Part shown: one piece after another, positions 51,815 through 59,170 of the stretch
Position numbering within the stretch: position 1 is the stretch's first letter
Layout of the letters: every line of letters begins with the position of its first letter
DNA from: Archangium primigenium
GTDB taxonomy: Bacteria > Myxococcota > Myxococcia > Myxococcales > Myxococcaceae
NCBI RefSeq assembly: GCF_016904885.1
Contig: NZ_JADWYI010000001.1
Coordinates: 8,489,224-8,553,223 of the forward strand
DNA: 64,000 bases
Reading direction: 5' to 3'
Translations under genes and position numbers: made by a program
The notes under the pieces: generated by a model
The model's database searches: none
What the model saw: only the letters and a program-made list of their open reading frames with translations
Told to the model about the DNA's origin: nothing

Positions 51815-52312
51815 ATGACAACGTCAGCGCCCGCTCCCGCCTCTTCCGAGGCTGGTCATTCCCACGAGGTCCGTCTCCAATTCCTCCAGACAGTGGCCAT
51901 CGGGCTGCTTCGCTATGGGCTCGTCTTCATCATCCTGCTGTACGGCACGTTCAAGTTCTTCGCGTTCGAAGCCGAGGAGATCAAGCCCCTGATCGAATAC
52001 TCGCCGTTCATGTCGTGGTTGTACGCGGTGTTCAGCGTGCGCACCACATCCGCTCTGATTGGAGTTGTCGAGGTTGGCATGGGTTTGTTCATCGCCACGC
52101 GGCGGTGGGCCCCGCGACTCTCGGGGCTCGCGAGCCTCGCCGCCTCGGGCATGTTCGTCATGACCCTGAGTTTCCTCGTCACGACGCCTGGGGTCTTGGA
52201 GCCCACCAGTCCAGTGGGCGGTTTTCTGCTCAAGGATTTGATGCTCCTCGGCGCGGCGCTCTTCACGGCCGCCGAGGCGCTGATCGCGGCCACGGCGTCG
52301 CGTTCGGCCTGA
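51815..52312 (+). CDS. DUF417 (YkgB/RclC-like) inner-membrane protein
   Basis: 165 residues with four transmembrane segments. The diagnostic region is LLRYGLVFIILLYGTFKFFAFEAEEIKPLIEYSPFMSWLYAVFSVRTTSALIGVVEVGMGL, shared with YkgB and RclC. RclC belongs to the reactive-chlorine resistance system of E. coli; its action is unknown. Here it is paired with a Cys-rich MarR regulator, which fits an oxidant-induced membrane protein. No RclA or RclB homologue is adjacent. No ribosome site is evident before the ATG. Confidence 0.87.
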   Translation: MTTSAPAPASSEAGHSHEVRLQFLQTVAIGLLRYGLVFIILLYGTFKFFAFEAEEIKPLIEYSPFMSWLYAVFSVRTTSALIGVVEVGMGLFIATRRWAPRLSGLASLAASGMFVMTLSFLVTTPGVLEPTSPVGGFLLKDLMLLGAALFTAAEALIAATASRSA

Positions 52313-52372
52313 ACCTGAGCAGCCACCGAGAGGTTGCCCGTCGCGCTCCGACGGATTCACCCGAGCCGTGAA

Positions 52373-52837
52373 TTAGAAGTCGGGCTTGGGACACGGGATG
52401 GGCGCGTCGGGGGGATAGCAGACCGCCTCCGTCCGGGAGTCCTCGCCGAAGTCCGTCACGAGCATTCCATCCTCCCCCAGGTAGAGGATGTCGTGCTCGC
52501 GCTCTCCGGCGCGCTCCCCGCTCGACCGGCACGCCGTGCGCCGCACCTGCCGGTCCTCACGCACCTGCTCGCCCTCCAGGACCCGCACGCGCAGGGGCTG
52601 GGAGAGGAAGGCCTCACGGTTCCGGGTACAGAGCACCACCTCCGTGGTCCACAGGCTGGTGTGTCCCGTGCGCACGCGGGCGGCGGGGGCGGTGATGCCC
52701 TGGACCTCGAGCGTCCGTCCCGAGAAGGCCGCGGGAGGCCCGGTGACCTCCAGCCGCACCTCGTAGCCCTCCTGCGCGCATCCCGAACAGGCCAACACCG
52801 CGGTCAGCCCCATCCACACCCGGCTCGGTCCCTTCAT
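52373..52837 (-). CDS. Lipoprotein of unknown function
   Basis: 154 residues. AGGAGG lies 9 nt before the ATG. Lipoprotein signal ending in TAVLACSGC. The mature part begins with a beta strand pattern (YEVRLEVTGPPAAFSGRTLEVQG) and has several Cys residues (VVLCTR, RRTACRS, AVCYPPDAPIPC). It overlaps the preceding lipoprotein gene by 4 nt (ATGA), so the two are translated together and may act together at the outer membrane. No family is recognised. Confidence 0.72.
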   Translation of the reverse strand: MKGPSRVWMGLTAVLACSGCAQEGYEVRLEVTGPPAAFSGRTLEVQGITAPAARVRTGHTSLWTTEVVLCTRNREAFLSQPLRVRVLEGEQVREDRQVRRTACRSSGERAGEREHDILYLGEDGMLVTDFGEDSRTEAVCYPPDAPIPCPKPDF

Positions 52838-53826
52838 GGTCTATGTCCTCCTGACAAGGGGATGCGCAGCAAGGGCAGATCCACGGGGCCGCGCAAGCGC
52901 ATTTCACCGTTGCCCCCGGGCACGGCGAACACCGCGTCCACCTCGCCCACCAGGCGTCCGCCGTCCGTGAAGTCGAGCCGTGAGATGCGCCACGTGCCGC
53001 GCAGGACGGGGGCGGCGCGGGGCGCTCCGCCCACGAGCCCCGAGGCGCCCGGCCGCCGGGGGCAGTCCTCGCGCGGAAAGCCCTGGCCCACCTCGAGCGC
53101 CAGCGGGTAGGTGGCCGTGAGGGGATCCATGCAGTGCCAGAGCGCCACCGTCAGCGGCACCTCGTCGCCGGGCACCGTGAACGCGAAGCCGAGAGACACC
53201 GCGCCGCCATGCGCGGGCAGGTACGTGGCGTGGCACAGGTGGGCCGCCCGGCGCTCGTCCCCGGTCTCGAGAACCACCTGGGTGGCGGCACGCTCCGGCT
53301 CGGTGCAGGCGCCCAGCGTGCCCAGCGGCGTGCTCCAGCCCTCGCGACTGTCCCGGGCCGAGGGGGGCGAGGCCTCACACGCGTACGACAAGGGCCGGTC
53401 CAGGTCCGCATCGCGCCGCAGCCGGCCCTCCGCCGTGAGTTGGATCTGATGGCGCTCGACGAAGCGCCAGCCCTCCTCGCGCATCCGCGCGTAGCGGGCC
53501 GGAGGGTGGCGGCACACGAAGGGCTCCAGGGCCAATTCGTCCACCACCCGCTCGCCGTCGCGGCTCCGAATCACCCACGGCGCCCGGACGAGCACGCCCG
53601 TCTCCGCCTCCGTCGACCACCGCCGCAACGAGGGGTCCTCCGACGCGAGGAGACCCTCGTCCCTCAAGCCCTCCACCTCCACCGTGTACCGCTCGAGCGC
53701 CGCGCGGCTGCCCAGCACTTCCAGCTCGTAGCGCTCGCGCGCCCCCGGGGATGGGCAGGCCGTCAGGAGCGCCGCCGCGCCCGCCAGGACCCCTCCCCAC
53801 GTTCGTGCTCGCCAGGGCTCTCGCAT
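52834..53826 (-). CDS. Larger lipoprotein of unknown function, coupled to the next one
   Basis: 330 residues. Lipoprotein signal (LAGAAALLTAC), then YELEVLGSRAALERYTVEVEGL, which mirrors the YEVRLEVTG...RTLEVQG start of the downstream lipoprotein; the two may be distant paralogues with a shared N-terminal beta domain. Several Cys residues (EPFVCRHP, LSYACEAS, LGACTEPE, AHLCHATY) probably form disulfides. It has no catalytic motif that I recognise. It is followed by the small lipoprotein with a 4-nt overlap. Confidence 0.72.
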   Translation of the reverse strand: MREPWRARTWGGVLAGAAALLTACPSPGARERYELEVLGSRAALERYTVEVEGLRDEGLLASEDPSLRRWSTEAETGVLVRAPWVIRSRDGERVVDELALEPFVCRHPPARYARMREEGWRFVERHQIQLTAEGRLRRDADLDRPLSYACEASPPSARDSREGWSTPLGTLGACTEPERAATQVVLETGDERRAAHLCHATYLPAHGGAVSLGFAFTVPGDEVPLTVALWHCMDPLTATYPLALEVGQGFPREDCPRRPGASGLVGGAPRAAPVLRGTWRISRLDFTDGGRLVGEVDAVFAVPGGNGEMRLRGPVDLPLLRIPLSGGHRP

Positions 53827-53898
53827 GTGCCATGTCTCCCGTGGGGGAGAACCGGGAGACGGCCCCCCGGTGCTCCGCCCCCCCGAATGCCCGTCCGC

Positions 53899-54963
53899 CT
53901 ACTTGCTGTCGGGCGGTGCCACGCGCGACCGGAAGTCCGCCTTGCGCGTGGCGTCCTCGCGCTCGTCCTGTCGCAGCCGCTCGAGCACGGCCGGGTCGGT
54001 GACGGCCGGGATGACCGCCAGGCGCTTCTTGCCCACCACCCGGGTCGAGGCGGGCTCGTAGAAGTACGCGTAGTGGGGCGCCAGCACCGACTGCAGGCCG
54101 TGACGCCCCAGCCGGTAGTAGCCCAGCTCCGCCCGGGTCAGCACGTAGTCGGCCAGGTTCACGCCCTGGGCCGTCAGCTGATCCTCCGCTCGCCGACGGG
54201 CGTCGTCCGGCGCGAGCAGTTGCTGGCCAGACACCTCCGCGAAGCGCTGCGCCGTGTCGCGCACCGTCGCCTCGTGGGAGATGACCTCACCGGCCGGCGT
54301 CAGGTGCACCGCCACCTTGCCGCCCGCCCCGATGACGGGCAGCCCCGCCAGCTGCTCGTGGAAGGCCACCGCCACCTGGTACACGGTGGCGCCCACGCGG
54401 TTGCCCTTCGGGTCGGTCATGTCGTTCATGTACCGGCGGACGCGGTAGGGCCGCAGGTCGTGCGCGGCGGCCTCGGGCAGCTTCCGCCGCACGTGGGCCC
54501 GGGCGAGGGCGATGTAATCGGACTCCTTGAGCGGCAGGGCCGCGACGCCGGGGCTCGCGTGGAAGCGCGTCTTGTCCAGGAACATCTCGGCGCCGCTGCG
54601 CGCGTCCATGCGCAGCTCCCAGCCGTTGCCGGTCACCGAGACGTCCTGCTCGGTCTTCTTCAGGGTCTGGGTGTCCAGGCCCAGGACGCGGGCCCGTTCC
54701 CGCACCTGCTCGGTGGCGTCACCCACGGGCCGCAGCGTGTAGATGGGGTAGCGCAGGCTGGCCGAGCGGCCCGCCACGAACTCCCGCTGCACCCGCGCGT
54801 AGGCCTGGGTCGCGAGGGTGTCCTGGTCCGGCGTCTCCGCCACGGAGGTGGCCAGGGTCTGGGCGGAGGTGGAGGCGGGGGAGACGGACGGCTCGCCCTT
54901 GTCGGCGCAGCCCATCCCGGTCAGGCCGACGAGCACCAGGCCCACGACGATGTTCTTTCTCAT
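53899..54963 (-). CDS. Lipoprotein resembling a stand-alone FTP/PepSY-type propeptide
   Basis: 354 residues. GGAGAG lies before the ATG, and the signal ends in GLTGMGC. The central region VYQVAVAFHEQLAGLPVIGAGGKVAVHLTPAGEVISHEATV has the strand order and the G-L-P-V-x-G phrase of fungalysin/thermolysin propeptides, and a helix with repeated Ala/Arg (DDARRRAEDQLTAQGVNL) follows, as in PepSY domains. Such domains normally inhibit and fold an attached protease. None is attached here, but the gene just upstream encodes a secreted protein with a caspase-like His/Cys arrangement. A trans-acting inhibitor or chaperone is inferred. Confidence 0.6.
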   Translation of the reverse strand: MRKNIVVGLVLVGLTGMGCADKGEPSVSPASTSAQTLATSVAETPDQDTLATQAYARVQREFVAGRSASLRYPIYTLRPVGDATEQVRERARVLGLDTQTLKKTEQDVSVTGNGWELRMDARSGAEMFLDKTRFHASPGVAALPLKESDYIALARAHVRRKLPEAAAHDLRPYRVRRYMNDMTDPKGNRVGATVYQVAVAFHEQLAGLPVIGAGGKVAVHLTPAGEVISHEATVRDTAQRFAEVSGQQLLAPDDARRRAEDQLTAQGVNLADYVLTRAELGYYRLGRHGLQSVLAPHYAYFYEPASTRVVGKKRLAVIPAVTDPAVLERLRQDEREDATRKADFRSRVAPPDSK

Positions 54964-54995
54964 GGTCTTCTCTCCTGGATCGCGGGGGGTGGGGC

Positions 54996-55823
54996 TCATC
55001 CCTGGTGATATGACCAGGCGATCCACAGGCCGTAGTCGGAGGCATCCCGACGGGCCCAGGTCTTGTTCAGGTGGTCCAGGCGGTACAGGGTGCTGTTCGA
55101 GTCCGGGCCGGCGGTCACCAGGCCGCCCGTGTCGTTGGCCCACCAGTCCTCCACCGCCCAGAACCACGCCGACTTGAACGAGTCCGCGCCGCCAATGGCC
55201 CGGTCCACCCAGTCCGAGGGCACTTCGTCCGTGGTGTAGAAGTCCAGGGAGGTGTCGCGGTAGCCCATCACGTACTCATGCCCCTGCAGCAGCGCGGCGC
55301 CCCACTGCTGATCCGGACGCTCGTCCACGCTGTAGCAGGTGAACCACAGCGACCAGCGCGTTTCGCCGACAAAGGGAGTGGCATGACTGCCCGAGCGCTC
55401 GCCGAACCGGATGTTCTGCGAGTCGAACCAGCAGGAGCTGGTGCTGCCCGACCTGCAGACGGGCGCCTTGTACGTCTGCCCCGACGAGTACTTCGGCGCG
55501 GCACCATGGCCCGAGTAGGCGATGAGGTCCGAGTCGTCACTGGAGATGTGGTCGAACCCGCCGAACGAATCCTCGGTGTAGTCGCTCGCCCAGACATCCG
55601 TGTTGGCGAACCGATGCATCCGGATGTGCCCACGCGAGGCCAGCGCGGCGTCGAAACCGTTCATCTGGTCGTCCGTGAAGCTCAGCGAGCTGGAGCTGCA
55701 TTCACAGCCATCCCAGCTGGTGATGTGCGCGGCCGAGTAGCTGAATTGCTGTGCCATGCTGGGTGTCTGGCTGAGCAGTGCCAGCACCGCCGCCCAGGGC
55801 GTCAACGTCCGAATCGCTTTCAC
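54996..55823 (-). CDS. Secreted DUF6345-like protein with caspase-fold-like His/Cys dyad
   Basis: 275 residues, GTG start behind GGGGGAGGA. A Sec signal ends at PSMAQ (residue ~25). The mature chain has the pattern of clan CD peptidases and of DUF6345: a strand ending in His (SDLIAYSGHGAAP, His106) and ~57 residues later a strand ending in Cys (RWSLWFTCYSV, Cys163). Additional Cys at 40, 42, 123 and 131 could form disulfides. The C-terminal third is aromatic-rich (SAWFWAVEDWWANDTGG). A secreted cysteine peptidase or an inactive relative is plausible. It is 32 bp upstream of the propeptide-like lipoprotein gene and probably cotranscribed with it. Confidence 0.62.
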   Translation of the reverse strand: MKAIRTLTPWAAVLALLSQTPSMAQQFSYSAAHITSWDGCECSSSSLSFTDDQMNGFDAALASRGHIRMHRFANTDVWASDYTEDSFGGFDHISSDDSDLIAYSGHGAAPKYSSGQTYKAPVCRSGSTSSCWFDSQNIRFGERSGSHATPFVGETRWSLWFTCYSVDERPDQQWGAALLQGHEYVMGYRDTSLDFYTTDEVPSDWVDRAIGGADSFKSAWFWAVEDWWANDTGGLVTAGPDSNSTLYRLDHLNKTWARRDASDYGLWIAWSYHQG

Positions 55824-55913
55824 GTGAGCTGTCCTCCCCCACCAGCGGTGCGAGGCCGCCGGAGCTGCGCCTGTCCACCACTCAGTGGACAGGGCAGGAT
55901 GGACAGTGACACG

Positions 55914-55929
55914 GATTTAACGTTAAATC
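55914..55929. promoter_or_regulatory. 16-bp perfect palindrome GATTTAACGTTAAATC
   Basis: Perfect dyad without a spacer, ~91 bp before the start of the caspase-like gene. Its symmetry and AT-richness suggest a dimeric regulator site. Confidence 0.5.
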
Positions 55930-55950
55930 AAGTTTTACGGCTTGAAGACA

Positions 55951-55979
55951 GGGTTTCCATGTGGTGCCTGGGTTTCCAT
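55951..55979. repeat. Direct repeat GGGTTTCCAT x2
   Basis: Copies at 55951-55960 and 55970-55979, 19 bp apart (nearly two helical turns), so both would face the same side of the DNA. This is the arrangement of a tandem activator site. Confidence 0.4.
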
Positions 55980-56125
55980 CTCCATCCATGCGCGACGACG
56001 CTCTCGGGCCACGGCCATGGGTCTGATCTGGTCGGGGAAACGCTGCCCCTCTCGGTGGTCTGACACCTTCACGGGGAGGTAGCATCCCCGCCTGCCCCGG
56101 GCGCGCTGGGGCTTGGGAGGATCGG

Positions 56126-56650
56126 ATGGCAGCACGCAAGGCGATGGCGAAGAAGACGTCCACGAAGAAGACGCCCGCGAAGAAGACGCCCGCGAAGAAA
56201 CTCGCTGCGACGAAGAGCGCCGCGAGCAAGACGCCCGTGAAGACCCCGGCGAAGGTCGCGGCCAAGAAGAAGACCCCTGCCCGCCCCTCCTCGCGCCGCG
56301 CGGACCTCGGCGCCCCGGCGGACGACTTCTTCGCGCAGCAGCCCCCGGAGCGGCGCGAGCACCTCGAGGCCCTGCGGGCCCTGGTGAAGAAGGCCGCTCC
56401 CGGAGCCCGCGAGTCCATGAAGTGGGGCATGCCCTACTACGAGCTGAAGGGCGGGTTCTGTTCGCTCTACGCCGCGTCGACCTACGCCGGCCTCAACATC
56501 ATGGCCCCCCCGGAGAAGCTCGACGATCCGGAAGGACGGCTCGAGGGCACCGGGAAGACCATGCGCCACCTCAAGGTGCGCGGCGACGCGGACCTCCACG
56601 AGGCGAGCATCCTGCGCTGGGTGAAGGCCGCGGTGGCGCACCACGCCTGA
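56126..56650 (+). CDS. DUF1801 protein with histone-H1-like basic tail
   Basis: 174 residues. GGGAGG lies 6 nt before the ATG. Residues 1-~60 are a Lys/Ala/Thr/Pro tail made of repeats such as KKTPAKKTPAKK, like eukaryotic H1 and bacterial H1-type proteins. The remainder is a DUF1801 (YdhG-like, iron-chaperone-type) domain: FFAQQPPERREHLEALRALVKKAAPGARESMKWGMPYYELKGG and GKTMRHLKVRGDADL. The tail should bind DNA, so the protein may bring this small domain to the nucleoid. The family's function is not established. A strong terminator follows. Confidence 0.85.
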   Translation: MAARKAMAKKTSTKKTPAKKTPAKKLAATKSAASKTPVKTPAKVAAKKKTPARPSSRRADLGAPADDFFAQQPPERREHLEALRALVKKAAPGARESMKWGMPYYELKGGFCSLYAASTYAGLNIMAPPEKLDDPEGRLEGTGKTMRHLKVRGDADLHEASILRWVKAAVAHHA

Positions 56651-56699
56651 AGCAGGCACACCCGGAGCGCGCCCCGCGTTGCTGGCGAGGCAACACCGG

Positions 56700-56726
56700 G
56701 GGCGGGACATCCCATTTGTCCCGCCC
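56700..56726 (+). terminator. Rho-independent terminator after the DUF1801 gene
   Basis: GGGCGGGACA pairs perfectly with TGTCCCGCCC across a 7-nt loop, followed by TGCCTTGATTTTCATTTTT. Confidence 0.8.
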
Positions 56727-56791
56727 TGCCTTGATTTTCATTTTTCACACGGGTTGGGATGCGGCCCTCTGCCCCACAGGAGCTGCCGCGC

Positions 56792-58813
56792 ATGACCCGA
56801 AACCCGTTGGTTCCGTTGTCTTTAATGTCCCTGCTGTCCCTCGCGCCCGGCTGCCAGCCGGTGGACGAGAGCGTGCCCGACGCGCAGCCCGTGGCCCCGG
56901 CCGCGGTGGAGCAGAAGGCGGCGGTGGCGGGCTTCGCCGAGTTGCACCACCACATGTTCGCCGAGGCGGCGTTTGGCGGCGGGTGGTTTCATGGCAGCCA
57001 CACGGGTGAGTTGACGAGCTGCGATGGCGGCATGCCCGAGAGCAGCCATGCCCGGGTGCGCATGGACCTGAGCAACATGCTCAACCTGTGCCCCAACTCG
57101 GGCGCGGTGAACCTGGGCGGCGTGCCCATCCTCAGCTCCCTGTTCGGCGTGGGCGGCGCGGTGGCCTCGGAGTTCATCGGGAAGATCGAGGGCACCGAGG
57201 GTGACACCGGCCTGCACCTGGGCCGCAAGCAGGTCCAGACCCAGTGGCCGCGCTGGGACACCATCGCCCACCAGCAGGCCTTCGAGGGCTCCCTGCGCCA
57301 GGCGCACCTGGGCGGCCTGTCGCTCGTGACGGTGTCCCTGGTGAGCAACGGCTTCCTGTGCAGCGCCCTGCCCTACCAGAACCTCAAGCGCCCCTGCGAC
57401 GAGATGGCCGACGTCGAGGTGCAGATTCAAATGGCCAAGGACTTCGACGCGCGCACGTCCTGGGCGGAGATCGCCCTGTCGCCCGCGCATGCCCGGCAGA
57501 TCATCGCCTCGGGCAAGCTCGCGATGGTGCTCTCCATCGAGGTGAGCAAGCTGTTCGGCACCAAGGACTGGCGCTCGGAGCTCAACCGCTTCCACGCCCT
57601 GGGCGTGCGCTCGCTCCAGCCCGTGCACCAGCTGGACAACCGCTTCGGCGGCGCGGCGCTGCACAACATCATCTTCCAGGCCGCCCAGTTCCTGGAGAAC
57701 TGCCACATCGACTACGACTGCGGCGCCACGGGCGCGGGCTTCACGCTCGGCTTCGACGTGGACGCCAACTGCCGCAACGTCAAGGGCCTCACCCCCGACG
57801 GCAAGGCGCTGGTGCAGGAGCTCATGGCCAAGGGGATGCTCATCGACATGGCGCACATGTCCGAGCGCGCCGTCGAGGACACGGTCGCCCTGACGCGCTC
57901 CAACACCTACTACCCGGTCTACATCTCCCACGGCCACTTCCGCGAGGTGATGAACCCGGACGTCGCGGACGCCGAGAAGTCCACGCCCGCCCACATCGTG
58001 CGCTACCTGCGCCAGTCCGGCGGCATCTTCGGCCTGCGCACCGCGCATGACGAGACGCGCGACTACACGCGCACGCCCATCGCCAACTCCTGCCAGGGCT
58101 CCACGCGCTCCTTCGCCCAGGCGTACGAGTTCGGCCGCCAGGGGCTCAAGGTGCCCATGGCCTTCGGCGCGGACCTCAACGGCTTCATCCAGCAGACGCG
58201 GCCGCGCTTCGGCTCCTACGGCGCGTGCTCGGCGGGCTTCAAGGCCGAGGCGGATGCCCAGGCCGCCCAGCAGCGCGTGTCCGGCCCGCCGCGGCTGGGC
58301 ACCGACTTCGACACGTACGGGCTCGCGCACGTGGGCCTGCTGCCCGACCTGCTGCGGGATCTCAAGCAGCTGGGCGCCAACACCACGGGCCTGGAGGGCT
58401 CGTCCGAGGTCTTCCTGCGCATGTGGGAGCGCGCGCAGTCCACGCGCGCGGGCATGGTGGACGCGGCGGCGGACATCGACACCGGCGGCGTGGCGGCGTA
58501 CGTGCCCAAGGCCACCCGGGAGGCCCAGTACCCCCAGGTGTGCGGCAAGGCGTACGCCCCCAACTCCAAGGTGCTCGGCGAGGTGTGCCGCTTCAACGAG
58601 GAGTGCGTGAGCGCCAAGTGCACCTCGTCCGACTGCGGCAAGGTCACCGGCACCTGCATCTGCGATGGCGACAACGACTGCGGCGCCCAGCAGTACTGCG
58701 GCTGGGGCCTCAACCTGGGCGCCTGCCAGAACAAGAAGGCCCGGGGCGCCATCTGCTCGGCGAACAACGAGTGCCTGTCGAACAACTGCCGCTGGTCGTA
58801 CACCTGCGGCTGA
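56792..58813 (+). CDS. Secreted M19-like (membrane dipeptidase family) hydrolase with Cys-rich tail
   Basis: 673 residues. AGGAG precedes the ATG at 56792. A lipoprotein signal ends in SLAPGC. The TIM-barrel metal ligands resemble M19 dipeptidases: HHH near the start (AELHHHMFAEAAFGG, in place of the usual D-x-H-x-D), Glu in MVLSIEVSKLFG, His in LIDMAHMSERAVED, His in YISHGHF, and Asp in AFGADLNGF. The last ~80 residues form a Dickkopf-like Cys-rich module (EVCRFNEECVSAKCTSSDCG, CDGDNDCGAQQYCGWG), common on myxobacterial secreted proteins. It lies 161 bp before the lanthipeptide precursor on the same strand, so a role in trimming that peptide is possible but unproven. Confidence 0.78.
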   Translation: MTRNPLVPLSLMSLLSLAPGCQPVDESVPDAQPVAPAAVEQKAAVAGFAELHHHMFAEAAFGGGWFHGSHTGELTSCDGGMPESSHARVRMDLSNMLNLCPNSGAVNLGGVPILSSLFGVGGAVASEFIGKIEGTEGDTGLHLGRKQVQTQWPRWDTIAHQQAFEGSLRQAHLGGLSLVTVSLVSNGFLCSALPYQNLKRPCDEMADVEVQIQMAKDFDARTSWAEIALSPAHARQIIASGKLAMVLSIEVSKLFGTKDWRSELNRFHALGVRSLQPVHQLDNRFGGAALHNIIFQAAQFLENCHIDYDCGATGAGFTLGFDVDANCRNVKGLTPDGKALVQELMAKGMLIDMAHMSERAVEDTVALTRSNTYYPVYISHGHFREVMNPDVADAEKSTPAHIVRYLRQSGGIFGLRTAHDETRDYTRTPIANSCQGSTRSFAQAYEFGRQGLKVPMAFGADLNGFIQQTRPRFGSYGACSAGFKAEADAQAAQQRVSGPPRLGTDFDTYGLAHVGLLPDLLRDLKQLGANTTGLEGSSEVFLRMWERAQSTRAGMVDAAADIDTGGVAAYVPKATREAQYPQVCGKAYAPNSKVLGEVCRFNEECVSAKCTSSDCGKVTGTCICDGDNDCGAQQYCGWGLNLGACQNKKARGAICSANNECLSNNCRWSYTCG

Positions 58814-58974
58814 GCGGGCCACCCCGCGAGGAGGGGCGCACCGCCAGACGAGTCCTTGGCCCCACCGGGACCCGGACTTGGCGCGGGCGCCCCTGGCCAA
58901 CACCTTGAGCCACGAGGTGAACGAGCGGGAGATGGGCTCTCGCTCTCCTCACCTCAGTGGCAAGGGGGTCGGTC

Positions 58975-59076
58975 ATGAAACGCAAGGTACTCGCGTTGCA
59001 GCAGCTCGCTTCGAACGTCACGCAGCAGGAGGCCTGGCCACGCTCGGGTCTCAGCCTGCTGGCCTGTCTGGCCTAG
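58975..59076 (+). CDS. lanA: Class III lanthipeptide precursor peptide (single labionin/lanthionine ring)
   Basis: 33 residues, short enough to be missed by gene callers. AAGGGGG lies 6 nt before the ATG. Leader: MKRKVLALQQLASNV, with the V-L-A-L-Q box found in class III leaders (compare LFDLQ or ILELQ), then TQQEAWP. Core: RSGLSLLACLA, in which Ser24, Ser27 and Cys31 form S-x2-S-x3-C, the labionin/lanthionine motif; the S-x-x-S-L-L-x-C phrase also occurs in SapB (RamS) and AmfS. The chain ends two residues after the Cys. The LanKC gene follows after 94 bp. I see no second precursor nearby. Confidence 0.82.
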   Translation: MKRKVLALQQLASNVTQQEAWPRSGLSLLACLA

Positions 59077-59105
59077 CGGAGCCGCGCAGCTGTCACCGGG
59101 AGGGT

Positions 59106-59137
59106 CACGGACACCGGGCACACCCCCGGGCCCCGTG
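59106..59137 (+). terminator. Nested hairpin between lanA and lanKC
   Basis: CACGG/CCGTG (outer) and CCGGG/CCCGG (inner) stack, followed by GCCCTCCGTTTTATT. A leaky terminator would give more precursor than synthetase, as in other lantibiotic operons. Confidence 0.4.
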
Positions 59138-59170
59138 GCCCTCCGTTTTATTCGACGGGGGGAAACACGC

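Larger units (their letters stand above)
55824..56125. other. 302-bp divergent intergenic region
   Basis: No gene is seen. From left to right it holds a hairpin, CTGTCCAC-CACTCA-GTGGACAG (55871-55892); a 16-bp perfect palindrome (55914-55929); a 10-bp direct repeat; and the GGGAGG ribosome site of the next gene. The AT-rich core at 55912-55945 stands out against the surroundings. Confidence 0.6.

Noticed and set aside
56150-56275. Repeated AAGAAGACGCCCGCG units as a DNA repeat element
   Set aside because: They encode the Lys/Pro/Thr-rich H1-like tail in frame.
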